Part shown: piece by piece, positions 7,769 to 15,485 of the stretch
Layout of the letters: every line of letters begins with the position of its first letter
Numbering within the stretch: the first letter of the stretch is position 1
Made by a program: the position numbers and the translations under genes
DNA from: Desulfobulbus alkaliphilus
GTDB taxonomy: Bacteria; Desulfobacterota; Desulfobulbia; Desulfobulbales; Desulfobulbaceae
DNA: 64,000 bases
Reading direction: 5' to 3'
NCBI RefSeq assembly: GCF_016918545.1
Contig: NZ_JAFFQC010000013.1
Span: 1-64,000, forward strand
Notes under the pieces: model-generated
Database searches by the model: none
Told to the model about the DNA's origin: nothing
The model's input: the letters and a program-made list of their open reading frames with translations, nothing else

Positions 7769-9826
7769 ATGTTGATCGATACTGTCTGCCGTCTGTGTTC
7801 GTCGTGCTGCCCCATCGAGGCCGAGGTGGAGGAAGGAAGGCTGATCGGCGCCCGACGAAAATCCTTCCTCGACCCCTACAAACGGCTGGCCTGCGCCAAG
7901 CTGGCGGCCGCCCCGGACATCGTCTATTCGCCCGATCGCCTGACCACGCCGCTGATCCGCAGGGAGGATGGTTCCGGCTTTCGCGAGGCTGGCTGGGACG
8001 AGGCCCTGGAACGAGTGGCGGAACGGATGCGCCACCACCGGCAAACATCCGGCGCCCAATCAGTGGCTTGGCTGCGGGGCATGGCCGCCGATTGGGGCGC
8101 GCCCTGGGATTATCCCAACCGGTTGATGCATGCCTTCGGCAGCCCCAACACCATCGGCAACGGCTCGATCTGTTTCGTGGCCCGCGATTTTGCCCACAGT
8201 TATGTCTACGGCTCCATGGCCTTTCCCGAGGCCAAGAACGCCAAATGCATCATCGTCTGGGGAAAGAACGACGGCAACACCGCTTTGGGGGCGGCCGAGG
8301 GAATCCATTGGGCCAAGGCCCACGGAGCGACGCTGATCGTCATCGATCCGGTGCGCACCGCCCTGGCCGCCAAGGCCGACATCTGGCTGCCGATCAAGCC
8401 GGGCCACGACGGATTGCTGGCCATGGCCATGATCAACGAGATCATCAGGGAGCGATGGTATGACAGTGCATTCATCGACCGCTACACTGTCGGCTTCGAG
8501 GAACTGCGCGCGGTGGCGGCCCGTTATCCGGTCGAAACGGTCGCCGGGCAGGTGTGGCTCGATGCCGACGTGATCCGGGAGGTCACCCGGATTTACGCCA
8601 CCATCAAACCGGCGGCGATCATCGACGGCAACGGCCTCGACATGCACCGCGAGGTTTTCGACACCACCCGGGCTGTCGCCATGCTGCGCGCCCTCACCGG
8701 CAACCTCGACAAGCCGGGCGGCGACGTGCTGCCCCAGCCTGTTCCGGCACGCAACATCCAACTTAAAGAAAGACTGCCGGAAGGACTGAAGCCCATTACC
8801 GCTGCCTATTCGCTGTTCAACACCTTCTCAGAAACCTGGGGCAACCAGGTCCAGGGCTGCGTGGTCGACGCCATCCTCGACCAGCGACCCTATCCGCTCA
8901 AGATGGTGGTGGTCCAGTCGGGCAACCCGCTGGTGACCATGGCCGACTCCAACCGCACCCGGGCCGCCTTCGCCAAGCTGGAGACCCTGGTGGTCATCGA
9001 CATGTTCATGACCGAGACCGCCAAGCTGGCCGAAGTCATTCTGCCGGCAGCCAGTTGCTTCGAGAAGACTCAGCTCAACCGGGCCTCGATCCGGAACAAT
9101 CCGATCATTCTCCAGAATGCGGTCATCGAACCACTGGGCGATTCCTGGCCAGATTGGCGGATCGTCTTCGAGTTGGGCAGAAGGCTTGGCTATGGTGACG
9201 ACTTTCCCTGGCAGACTGCCGAGGAAGCCATTGATGACCAGTTGGAGCCCGCCGGGGTGACGGTGGCCGATCTACGCAGCCACGGTAAAACAGGGTTGCG
9301 CCTTGAGACCATGCGTTACGAAAAATACCGCGACCAGCCCCTCAAGACACCGTCGGGCAAGGTGGAGTTTTACTCACCCCGGCTGGCCGAGGCGGGATTT
9401 GCCGGGGTTCCGTTCGAACAGGGCTTGGGACCGGATCCGATCAGTTTCACCGACCGGCGCGCCGACTACCCTCTTTTGGGTATCAGCGGCAGCCGCGACA
9501 TCCGCTTCACAAACTCCCAGTTCCGCACCATCCCTGCCCTGCTCAAGGGAGGGACGGTCTGCGTGGTGGATATCCACCCCGACGATGCCGAACAACAGAG
9601 AGTGACTGAGGGGGATAGAGTTGCCATAGAAACCCCCAAGGGACAGGTCGAGATGACGGCTCGGTTGTCGACAACGGTGCGGCCCGGCATGGTTCGGTTA
9701 GCTTGGGGCTGGGGCGACTATGACCCCCGCGCCAACCTCAACGCCCTCACCGAGGACGATGTCCGCGGTCCGGTCTCCGGCACCTCCACCAGTCGCAGTT
9801 TCATGTGCCGTCTGCGCAAGCTCTGA
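7769..9826 (+). CDS. Molybdopterin oxidoreductase, DMSO-reductase superfamily, with N-terminal [4Fe-4S] site
   Basis: A 685-residue Mo/W-bisPGD enzyme, starting at the ATG after AGAGGTAA. The N-terminus (IDTVCRLCSSCCPIEAEVEE, then KRLACAKLAAAPDIVYSPDR) supplies four cysteines for an FS0 [4Fe-4S] cluster. The family is shown by SPDRLTTPLIRREDGSGFRE-AGWDEAL, NTIGNGSICFVARDF, VWGKNDGNTALGAAEG, VIDPVRTALAAKADIWLPI and the C-terminal PLLGISGSRDIRFTNSQFR. The metal ligand is probably the Cys in NGSIC. There is no twin-arginine signal, so it is cytoplasmic. No membrane or electron-carrier subunit is adjacent, unlike respiratory relatives; its layout recalls the acetylene-hydratase/thiosulfate-reductase-like branch. 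Substrate unknown. The pair with the methyltransferase lies between direct repeats. Confidence 0.85.
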   Translation: MLIDTVCRLCSSCCPIEAEVEEGRLIGARRKSFLDPYKRLACAKLAAAPDIVYSPDRLTTPLIRREDGSGFREAGWDEALERVAERMRHHRQTSGAQSVAWLRGMAADWGAPWDYPNRLMHAFGSPNTIGNGSICFVARDFAHSYVYGSMAFPEAKNAKCIIVWGKNDGNTALGAAEGIHWAKAHGATLIVIDPVRTALAAKADIWLPIKPGHDGLLAMAMINEIIRERWYDSAFIDRYTVGFEELRAVAARYPVETVAGQVWLDADVIREVTRIYATIKPAAIIDGNGLDMHREVFDTTRAVAMLRALTGNLDKPGGDVLPQPVPARNIQLKERLPEGLKPITAAYSLFNTFSETWGNQVQGCVVDAILDQRPYPLKMVVVQSGNPLVTMADSNRTRAAFAKLETLVVIDMFMTETAKLAEVILPAASCFEKTQLNRASIRNNPIILQNAVIEPLGDSWPDWRIVFELGRRLGYGDDFPWQTAEEAIDDQLEPAGVTVADLRSHGKTGLRLETMRYEKYRDQPLKTPSGKVEFYSPRLAEAGFAGVPFEQGLGPDPISFTDRRADYPLLGISGSRDIRFTNSQFRTIPALLKGGTVCVVDIHPDDAEQQRVTEGDRVAIETPKGQVEMTARLSTTVRPGMVRLAWGWGDYDPRANLNALTEDDVRGPVSGTSTSRSFMCRLRKL

Positions 9827-9859
9827 AAACCGGTTTTTTCTCAGGCCTCTCCTTGCACG

Positions 9860-9903
9860 ATCAACAACAACGGGTTCCCCATGGGGAGCCCGTTGTTGTT
9901 GAT
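9860..9903 (+). terminator. Strong hairpin after the molybdopterin oxidoreductase gene
   Basis: ATCAACAACAACGGG at 9860-9874 pairs perfectly with 9889-9903, and the loop itself contains TCCCCATGGGGA, so the stem is about 21 pairs with one G-U. It starts 33 bases after the stop. It lacks a U tract, so it may be a processed-end or anti-degradation structure rather than an intrinsic terminator. Confidence 0.6.
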
Positions 9904-9905
9904 GG

Positions 9906-9933
9906 CCGGCAACCATCAATGGGTGGTTGCCGG
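9906..9933. terminator. Second hairpin, directly after the first
   Basis: CCGGCAACCA at 9906-9915 pairs with TGGTTGCCGG at 9924-9933 around an eight-base loop. It lies between the convergent molybdopterin oxidoreductase and sugar dehydrogenase genes and, having no U tract on either side, is at most a pause or 3'-end structure. Confidence 0.45.
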
Positions 9934-9975
9934 ACTCGCCTCATGCATTTCCCGGCTCCAGGGATCTTGCTCGCA

Positions 9976-10084
9976 CCTGAATCCGTTACGGCTGGATCTT
10001 GTTTTGGATCTCTTTTACTGTAACAGGCTATAAAAGCGTTGGCATTGTTGACGCTTCGCCTTCACCAGCTGTCCCCCGGGACCG
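9976..10084 (+). repeat. CTGAATCCGTGACGG element, divergent short copy
   Basis: Begins CCTGAATCCGTTACGGCTGG, then TCTTGTTTTGGATCTC, ACTGTAA and TTCACCAGCTGTCCCCCGGG, following the order of the family consensus. It ends in the right-hand direct repeat rather than in a clean TCACGGATCCAGG terminus. It is the westernmost member found in the window. Confidence 0.65.
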
Positions 10085-10179
10085 GATGAACCATCGTCAC
10101 AACGTGAGAATGGTATGGTTCCAGGGGAATGCCTGCCAGACCAGGTCGGTCACTGGTGAGCGCCGGTGGTGGACGGTTC
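10073..10179 (+). repeat. Direct repeat, right copy
   Basis: Partner of 6485-6590, same orientation, with mostly transition differences. It runs into the 3' end of the sugar dehydrogenase gene (stop codon at 10150-10152), so this copy is in its native place and the left copy is the duplicated fragment. The 3.5 kb between the copies holds exactly the methyltransferase and molybdopterin oxidoreductase genes. Confidence 0.8.
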
Positions 10180-11352
10180 AAGCCGCAGCAAGGGTGAGGC
10201 GCTGTCGTCGGCTATCACGTAAATATAGCCGTCATCCGGGCCCACGGCCACGTCCCGGATCCGCCAGCCCTTGCCTTCGAGGAGTCGGACCGGGGGTGAG
10301 ACGGATTCTCCGTCAACAGCAAACAACCCCAGGTAGCGGTGGAAGAGATTGCCGACCAGCAGATGGCCCCGCCACTCCGCAAAGGCCTCGCCGGTGTAGA
10401 AGGCCATGCCCGAGGGTGGGAAGTGGTCCGCGCGGCCAGGACCCCAGTGGAAAACCGGCGCGATGAATGCGTCGGTCTCATCATGGGGGATGGCAAAGGC
10501 TCGGCCTGTGCGGTAATCCACACCGTAACCGGCCAACGGCCAGCCATAGTTGCCGCCCCGGGTTACGACGTTGATCTCGTCGCCACCCGCCTCGCCGTGT
10601 TCGGCCAGCCAGACCGCGCCGGTTTCCGGGTGGACCGCCATCGCCTGGATATTGCGGTGCCCATAAGACCAGATAGCCGGGTCTGCGTCCGGCAGGCCGA
10701 CAAAGGGATTGTCGTCCGGCACCGAGCCGTCCAGTGTCAGGCGGATGGTCGCGCCGTTGGCGTTCGAGAGATCCTGGGCAATGTGGTCTGGTCCGAAGTT
10801 CTTGAAGTTACGGTCGCCGAAACCGACGAAGACGAAGTCGTCGTGAAACACGATCCGCGAGCCGTAATGCGCTGCCCTGTCGAAAAAGGGACTGGCGACA
10901 TAGAGCACTTCAAGGTTCAAGAGGGTAAGCTCATCCAGATCGAGCATTGCGCGCCCCAGATGGGTGGCGGTGCGGCCCTGATCATCCTCGCCCGCCCAGG
11001 TCAGGTAGACCCAGCCCTGCTCAGGAAAGGAAGGATGCAGGGCAATGTCCAGGAGCCCTCCCTGGCCGCGCGCCGCGACCGCCGGAACGCCGGTCAGTTC
11101 GTTAATTGCTCCGCTGGCGGGATCGATGATCCGCAGCGTACCACCACGTTCGGTGACCAGGATGCGACCGTCGCCGGGCAGGATGGCCATGGCCCAGGGC
11201 GTGTTCAGCCCCTCGGCAACCGTGGTGACCTGATAGGCCGGATCAGCCTGCCCGCATGCCGGCAAAGCGAACAAACACAGCGCCAGGACGGACAGGACCC
11301 AGCCGCGGACAATCCTCAAGAAACGGATGGGTAGAGCAAAATGTGATTTCAT
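10150..11352 (-). CDS. PQQ-dependent soluble aldose sugar dehydrogenase (YliI/Asd type)
   Basis: A 400-residue exported enzyme expected to oxidise aldose sugars in the periplasm with PQQ. AAGGAGGTG precedes the ATG. A signal sequence (VLSVLALCLFALPACGQADP) has a possible lipoprotein cysteine in LPAC. The six-bladed propeller family is shown by GLNTPWAMAILPGDGRILVT, ERGG, GGLLDIALHPSFPEQGWVYL, FGDRNFKNFGPDHIAQDLSN, WSYGHRNIQAMAVHPETG, WLAEHGEAGGDEINVVTRGG-NYGWP and PSGMAFYTGEAFAEWRGHLL. The His in GHRN and the Arg/Asn positions match those that hold PQQ and calcium. No pqq biosynthesis genes are in the window, so the cofactor may come from elsewhere. It stands alone. Confidence 0.88.
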   Translation of the reverse strand: MKSHFALPIRFLRIVRGWVLSVLALCLFALPACGQADPAYQVTTVAEGLNTPWAMAILPGDGRILVTERGGTLRIIDPASGAINELTGVPAVAARGQGGLLDIALHPSFPEQGWVYLTWAGEDDQGRTATHLGRAMLDLDELTLLNLEVLYVASPFFDRAAHYGSRIVFHDDFVFVGFGDRNFKNFGPDHIAQDLSNANGATIRLTLDGSVPDDNPFVGLPDADPAIWSYGHRNIQAMAVHPETGAVWLAEHGEAGGDEINVVTRGGNYGWPLAGYGVDYRTGRAFAIPHDETDAFIAPVFHWGPGRADHFPPSGMAFYTGEAFAEWRGHLLVGNLFHRYLGLFAVDGESVSPPVRLLEGKGWRIRDVAVGPDDGYIYVIADDSASPLLRLEPSTTGAHQ

Positions 11353-11842
11353 GGCTTCAACACCTCCTTTTTTTTGGGGGGGGATTGTATGATGTATATC
11401 GTATCACCCTGAACCGTGCCTGGTTTTGTTCGTGGACACGGGAGCAATGATCACCAGCGACCGGGGACACGGGCCTCCTGCACCATGGAGAAGGCCTGGT
11501 GCCAGGCATTGCCTGCTGATATTGCGTCAATCTTAAGTACAGGGATCAAGCCTGCCTTTGGTTTTTTGTCAATTCCCTGTGTCAGGATTGGAGCCCGAGA
11601 GTGATTGCTGGTGAACAGGCAAACAAAACGCAAAGCATGATCCTTGTCCCAATTGACTTTCACACCAGATCTCTCCGCCTCATTTTTCGATCAATTCCTT
11701 GGCCACAGTGAGCCGTACCCTGTGGAATTCTACATGCAACTATTCTAAATTATTTTTAAATTTCCCCTGATCGTCATCCAGAAACTTCCGAAAAGTTGAC
11801 AGACTTGTAGTTGTTCACACAAGATGACTTGCAAAATCAATA
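11353..11842. other. Intergenic stretch, nothing recognised
   Basis: About 490 bases upstream of the sugar dehydrogenase gene and downstream of the TPR gene. Short open frames occur on both strands, but none has a ribosome site plus recognisable protein. No repeat-family member is seen. The promoter of the sugar dehydrogenase should lie close to 11380-11420. Confidence 0.4.
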
Positions 11843-12781
11843 TCACTCCATTGGTTCTTTGTTAATCACATCTTTGTAATATTCTACAACCGCAACATTC
11901 ATATCCTTCATTGCCTCCCCCTCTTTCAATGAAAGAAATATTTTCCTATTATCGATCGCCGGTTGATATGTTGGGTCAATCTCCAGTGCCCTATCGAAAG
12001 CAGATAGGGCTTCTTGTCTATTTCCCAAAAAAGCATGGCACAGTCCAATATTTCCGTAGGATTGCGTGTGATTGTTATTAAGTTTCAATACGTTATTAAA
12101 ACCGATTATGGCTTCTTCATATTTTCGATTTCGCATGCACGTAAACGAGCGGTCAAATTCTTCCATGGATTGAATATACAATTCCAAAGACAGGCCCGTA
12201 TCTCGGTAAATATCGGCATCCATATCATTCAATAATTCTCGTGTGGACTTGACAAAATCTTCGTCTTCATCACCAAGCTCAACGACTTTTTGAAAAGAGG
12301 TTAAAGCTCCATTAATATCAAGTAAATTTTTATGAGCAACTCCTTTGTTGAACCATGCCTCGGTAAAATAGGGAAATATTTCAAGGCAGTTGTCAAAATA
12401 TACAATCGACTCTTTGTAGTTACCTTTCATGGCCAAGACAGTGCCCATGCCGTAATGAACAATGTGAAGGTTTGGATGTTCTTTTAATAATCTGACCATC
12501 AACTCTTCTCCTTTCCGGACATTGCCTTTTTCAGCGTATTCGAGTGCTTTATCCACCGCATCATCCACTTCCGGATCAATCATGGCCATGAAGTGTTTAA
12601 ATCCAGATTTTTTTGATTTTTCAACAGCATACCTCTCAGACTGGATGTAATGAGAACAACTTCCACAATCCGATTTCCTTATCGCAGCACAACACTGAGA
12701 GCATATCAAAGCATCCTGAGTGATTTTGCATCTCCTCTTTCCTTTTACTTTCAAACAAATGAGGCACTTATTTTTTTTCAT
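11843..12781 (-). CDS. Tetratricopeptide-repeat protein with N-terminal zinc-binding cysteines
   Basis: A 312-residue protein; the start is the ATG at 12781, ten bases after GAGGG. The first 45 residues carry eight cysteines (KCLICLKVKGKRRCKITQDA, LICSQCCAAIRKSDCGSCSH), consistent with a small treble-clef or two-site zinc domain. Residues ~70-300 hold several TPR units (LHIVHYGMGTVLAMKGNYKE-SIVYFDNCLEI, FTEAWFNKGVAHKNLLDING, TQSYGNIGLCHAFLGNRQEA-LSAFDRALEIDPTYQPAIDN). There is no signal peptide, so it is probably a cytoplasmic scaffold. Base composition is AT-richer than its neighbours, hinting at transfer. It is not in an operon and its function is unknown. Confidence 0.75.
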   Translation of the reverse strand: MKKNKCLICLKVKGKRRCKITQDALICSQCCAAIRKSDCGSCSHYIQSERYAVEKSKKSGFKHFMAMIDPEVDDAVDKALEYAEKGNVRKGEELMVRLLKEHPNLHIVHYGMGTVLAMKGNYKESIVYFDNCLEIFPYFTEAWFNKGVAHKNLLDINGALTSFQKVVELGDEDEDFVKSTRELLNDMDADIYRDTGLSLELYIQSMEEFDRSFTCMRNRKYEEAIIGFNNVLKLNNNHTQSYGNIGLCHAFLGNRQEALSAFDRALEIDPTYQPAIDNRKIFLSLKEGEAMKDMNVAVVEYYKDVINKEPME

Positions 12782-13243
12782 GACATCTTTTCCCTCTGAG
12801 GTCGAATCATGTTCTTGATCTACGCTGATCGCTACCCAAACCCCCTGCTCCCATGATACTGCTGATGACATCCGCCGTTTCCGATGCTGGCGCTTGCATT
12901 TTTGAATCGTGCTCTATCATCCTCATTTTATACTTCAATAGGTTTGTAAAGCTTATAAATTTTGAAAGGCCGGCCCCCGCTGGAGGCCTTTCACCAGACC
13001 ATCTTGTTATCTTCTAGGCCTGACCCTTGTTTCTTTGTTTCTGCTTGTTTCCCTATCTCCAAATGTGCCAGCATGAGAGAGGTAGCTTCACGGCAAGAGC
13101 CAATGGCGGACCTGCCCCCCTGCCCTATGTTAACCTTGACACAATACTTTTCTTCAAATAGTCTTCCCGGCATAAAGCAAGTTCTTGACATCCATATCAC
13201 CAGAATGTCGATGTCATAAATTTCCAACCAAGGGAGATTGAGA
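12782..13243. other. Divergent intergenic region
   Basis: No gene is seen. A GAAAGGCC...GGCCTTTC hairpin lies near 12964-12993. A possible promoter for the cytochrome gene is TTGACA at 13136-13141 with a poor -10 (TAGTCT at 13159-13164). Confidence 0.4.
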
Positions 13244-13516
13244 ATGAAAGTAATAACCTTCATGATCAGCTTGGCCTTCGTCGGGTTATTGGTGTTGGGC
13301 GGCACCTCGGCAATGGTTCCGGAAGCTCTCGACGGTGAGCAGATTGTAAAGCAACGTTGCACCCAGTGTCACAGCTTTGGAAGGATTGAAAGGGCTATGG
13401 CTGTAAAAGATCAGGCTGCATGGGAGATTACGGTGAACCGCATGATGGGGAAGAGATCGGGTCTGCTCAATACCGATGAGAGAGCGGCCGTTCTTGAATA
13501 TCTGGTCAAGAAATAA
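13244..13516 (+). CDS. Small periplasmic monohaem c-type cytochrome
   Basis: A 90-residue protein from the ATG at 13244 (AGGGAG seven bases upstream). The N-terminal hydrophobic run KVITFMISLAFVGLLVLGG is a signal peptide. The single haem site is CTQCH in EQIVKQRCTQCHSFGRIERA, followed by QAAWEITVNRMMGKRSGLLN as the likely Met-ligand region (Met-Met-Gly), then DERAAVLEYLVKK as the closing helix. That is the standard class I small cytochrome c layout. The gene is alone and probably serves as a soluble electron carrier in the periplasm. Confidence 0.85.
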   Translation: MKVITFMISLAFVGLLVLGGTSAMVPEALDGEQIVKQRCTQCHSFGRIERAMAVKDQAAWEITVNRMMGKRSGLLNTDERAAVLEYLVKK

Positions 13517-13591
13517 GCTGGGTCCGATTTCTTTTGATTCTCCGCATTTTCATTCTTTCCCGCACTGAGCCCTCGCGGTACAGAATGAAAA

Positions 13592-14554
13592 CTACCAGTC
13601 ATGCTTAAAAAAATTAGCCTGTCTTTGGTGCGGTTTCGTCTTTTCCTCGATTGCGGCCAGTTCTTGTTCGGAATAAAGTTTGAAATTCCTCGCGATCCGG
13701 ACATTCTCATCTATCTGATCGAGCTTTGAGATGCCCACGATCGCGGTCGCCACTGGATGACTAAGGGTGTATCCCAGTGCTTCCTCCATGCTCAGTATTC
13801 CGGCTGGGCGGACAATCCGGTTTACCGCGGTAACCTTCATCGCGATGATGCCCATCCGTTTCGCCACCGCTTTCTGCAACAACCCGGTCTTAAAAGGGGC
13901 GTAATGGATATCCCCTGCATTCAGAGTCAAAAGGATCGTATCGAAGTCGTAGCTCTCGATTCCCCGGACCAACAGGTCGGGGTCTTTGTGGCCGGTTATG
14001 CCTATATGTTTGATTACACCTTGTGATTTGAGCTTTTCCATCGCAAGAATGGCGCCGTTTCTGCCAAGAACCCGATCAAGTTCGTGACCCACTCGGAGGT
14101 TGTGTACCTGGTAGAGGTCGAGATAGTCGGTCTGAAGGCGTTCGAGGCTGCCTTCGATGAGGCGCATGGTACCGTCGTAACTGCGGTCATGGGTCTTGGA
14201 TGTCAAAAACACTTCCCTTCGCCTTCGGGCCATGACCTTGCCGATGTTGATTTCGCTGCCGCCTCCACCATACGTGGGAGAGGTGTCGATGTAATTCACC
14301 CCGAGATCAATCGCTCGATCGATTATCGCGACGGCATCGTCCTGCCTTTCGACTCGCTCCAGAGTGGATTCGCCTCCCAAGCCAAAAATGGACACCTTCC
14401 GGCCGGTTAATCCCAGTGTCCTTGTGGGCATCGGGCTGCCACCGACTTCAGAGTCCGAAATCGCTTTTTCTCTGGCGGCAACCATCTTGAATCCGGTGAG
14501 TTTCAACCCGGCAAAAGAACACGCGGCGAGTACTATAAACGTTCTTCGCTTCAT
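13592..14554 (-). CDS. Aldo/keto reductase with an N-terminal export-type sequence
   Basis: A 320-residue NAD(P)H-dependent oxidoreductase; AGGAGGGG precedes the ATG. The tetrad is in place: Asp90 (GVNYIDTSPTYGG), Tyr95, Lys120 (VFLTSKTHD) and His151 (YLDLYQVHNL). The barrel continues through IKHIGITGHKDPDLLVRGIE and ATAIVGISKLDQIDENVRIA. The N-terminus MKRRTFIVLAACSFAGLKL looks like a twin-arginine-type signal (Lys-Arg-Arg-Thr-Phe), which suits export of a folded cofactor-containing enzyme. It lacks the C-terminal [4Fe-4S] extension seen in some anaerobe AKRs. It stands alone; substrate unknown. Confidence 0.87.
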   Translation of the reverse strand: MKRRTFIVLAACSFAGLKLTGFKMVAAREKAISDSEVGGSPMPTRTLGLTGRKVSIFGLGGESTLERVERQDDAVAIIDRAIDLGVNYIDTSPTYGGGGSEINIGKVMARRRREVFLTSKTHDRSYDGTMRLIEGSLERLQTDYLDLYQVHNLRVGHELDRVLGRNGAILAMEKLKSQGVIKHIGITGHKDPDLLVRGIESYDFDTILLTLNAGDIHYAPFKTGLLQKAVAKRMGIIAMKVTAVNRIVRPAGILSMEEALGYTLSHPVATAIVGISKLDQIDENVRIARNFKLYSEQELAAIEEKTKPHQRQANFFKHDW

Positions 14555-14668
14555 TCAAGCCCCTCCTGTGAGACGGAAAGATCCAGGTCCAGTGAGCTGC
14601 CCTGGGGTTGAACTGGCCCCCAAATGACTCCGTGCAATCTAACCTTTTCGTTCGGTGACGATTTCTGG

Positions 14669-14938
14669 CTAGGTCTCATCGTCCAGGCTCTCCGATAATG
14701 CACGGGGATCCACTTCACCGGTTTGACATGCGTGCAGAAATGCATCCAACTCATTTACAATCTCTCGAAACTTCGATACCGCCTCTGGTTTGTTACTTAT
14801 TATAAGAGACGCGCTGGCCTTTAAGGAAGCTCTCATTTCTTCGATCATATCTGGATTATCAGCAGCCATTCTGGCGTATTCCTTGATCATTTTCTTGTAT
14901 TCTTTGATGTATCTGTCGTCATGCTCTTCTGGTAGCAT
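14669..14938 (-). CDS. Hypothetical protein, all-helical, 89 residues
   Basis: Starts at the ATG at 14938 after AGGGGAC. The sequence is charged and strongly helical (RYIKEYKKMIKEYARMAADN, PEAVSKFREIVNELDAFLHA), with no signal, membrane segment or cysteine pair. It lies between an aldo/keto reductase gene and a hicB antitoxin gene, all on the minus strand. I do not recognise the family; small acidic helical proteins near toxin-antitoxin genes are common but that is weak evidence. Confidence 0.55.
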   Translation of the reverse strand: MLPEEHDDRYIKEYKKMIKEYARMAADNPDMIEEMRASLKASASLIISNKPEAVSKFREIVNELDAFLHACQTGEVDPRALSESLDDET

Positions 14939-15036
14939 TGTGTGTCCCCTATTATCAGCAGTCCCCGCTTTGCTCTGAAACCCAGTAAAACGTGGTACCT
15001 GCAGACAGTTTTCTTAAACTTTTGGTTGAATGAAAT

Positions 15037-15345
15037 TCATTTTGTGGCATGGATCCATGCATTTAAGCTCTTGCGCTCCTTTTTTGCGCGTATCGCCAGC
15101 ATCTTGTGGAGTTGCGGGTCAAGTCTCACCATGAATTTTCCGGAATAAGGTTTTTCAGGTGACTCTCCGCGCTCTGCACAAAACTCCAGATAATCGTCCA
15201 CGGACTCCTCGAAGGCTTTACGCAATTCCTGGACGGATGATCCCTGGAACGTTACGACATCCCGGAGATTGATGACTTCACCATGAAAAATATCAGCGTC
15301 ATCATCAAATTCAACCTGTCCAACATATCCTTTGTATTCCATCAT
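15037..15345 (-). CDS. hicB: HicB-family antitoxin
   Basis: A 102-residue protein in which the first 60 residues form the partial RNase-H fold of HicB (EYKGYVGQVEFDDDADIFHG, EVINLRDVVTFQGSSVQELR-KAFEESVDDYLEF). The tail (GKFMVRLDPQLHKMLAIRAK-KERKSLNAWI) is a ribbon-helix-helix DNA-binding domain. HicB normally neutralises the mRNA-cleaving toxin HicA and represses the shared promoter. GAGGTG precedes the tandem ATGs at 15345/15342. The start overlaps the stop of an upstream hicA remnant by the usual ATGA arrangement, but that hicA has lost its 5' half, so this is now an orphan antitoxin. Confidence 0.85.
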   Translation of the reverse strand: MMEYKGYVGQVEFDDDADIFHGEVINLRDVVTFQGSSVQELRKAFEESVDDYLEFCAERGESPEKPYSGKFMVRLDPQLHKMLAIRAKKERKSLNAWIHATK

Positions 15346-15485
15346 GATATCACCTCGGCTTCCGTTAAGAACCGTCTCATGGAACTGACGGCGCCTTTAT
15401 CTGTTACCCGTTCGGGATGAGGTCGGTGGAATAATGGCACCTCCTGCTCATACAAAAAAATGATCACTTCGTGTTTTTCAATGTG
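15342..15485 (-). pseudogene. hicA: hicA toxin, 5'-truncated remnant
   Basis: On the minus strand, in a frame ending at the TGA overlapping the hicB start, one reads HEVIIFLYEQEVPLFHRPHP then ERVTDKGAVSSMRRFLTEAE-VIS-stop. The VFHRPHP-x3-TDKGAV-x2-RRFL pattern is the C-terminal half of the longer (about 80-residue) HicA type. The N-terminal half, with the catalytic region before the His, is missing because the frame runs straight into the last codons of the antiporter operon (stop at 15478). The toxin is almost certainly dead. Confidence 0.7.

Noticed and set aside
10339-11334. Long open frame antisense to the sugar dehydrogenase gene
   Set aside because: Shadow of a GC-rich gene: no recognised protein, and the dehydrogenase on the other strand is unmistakable.
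11451-11663. 70-codon minus-strand frame between the sugar dehydrogenase and TPR genes
   Set aside because: No ribosome site and no recognisable features.
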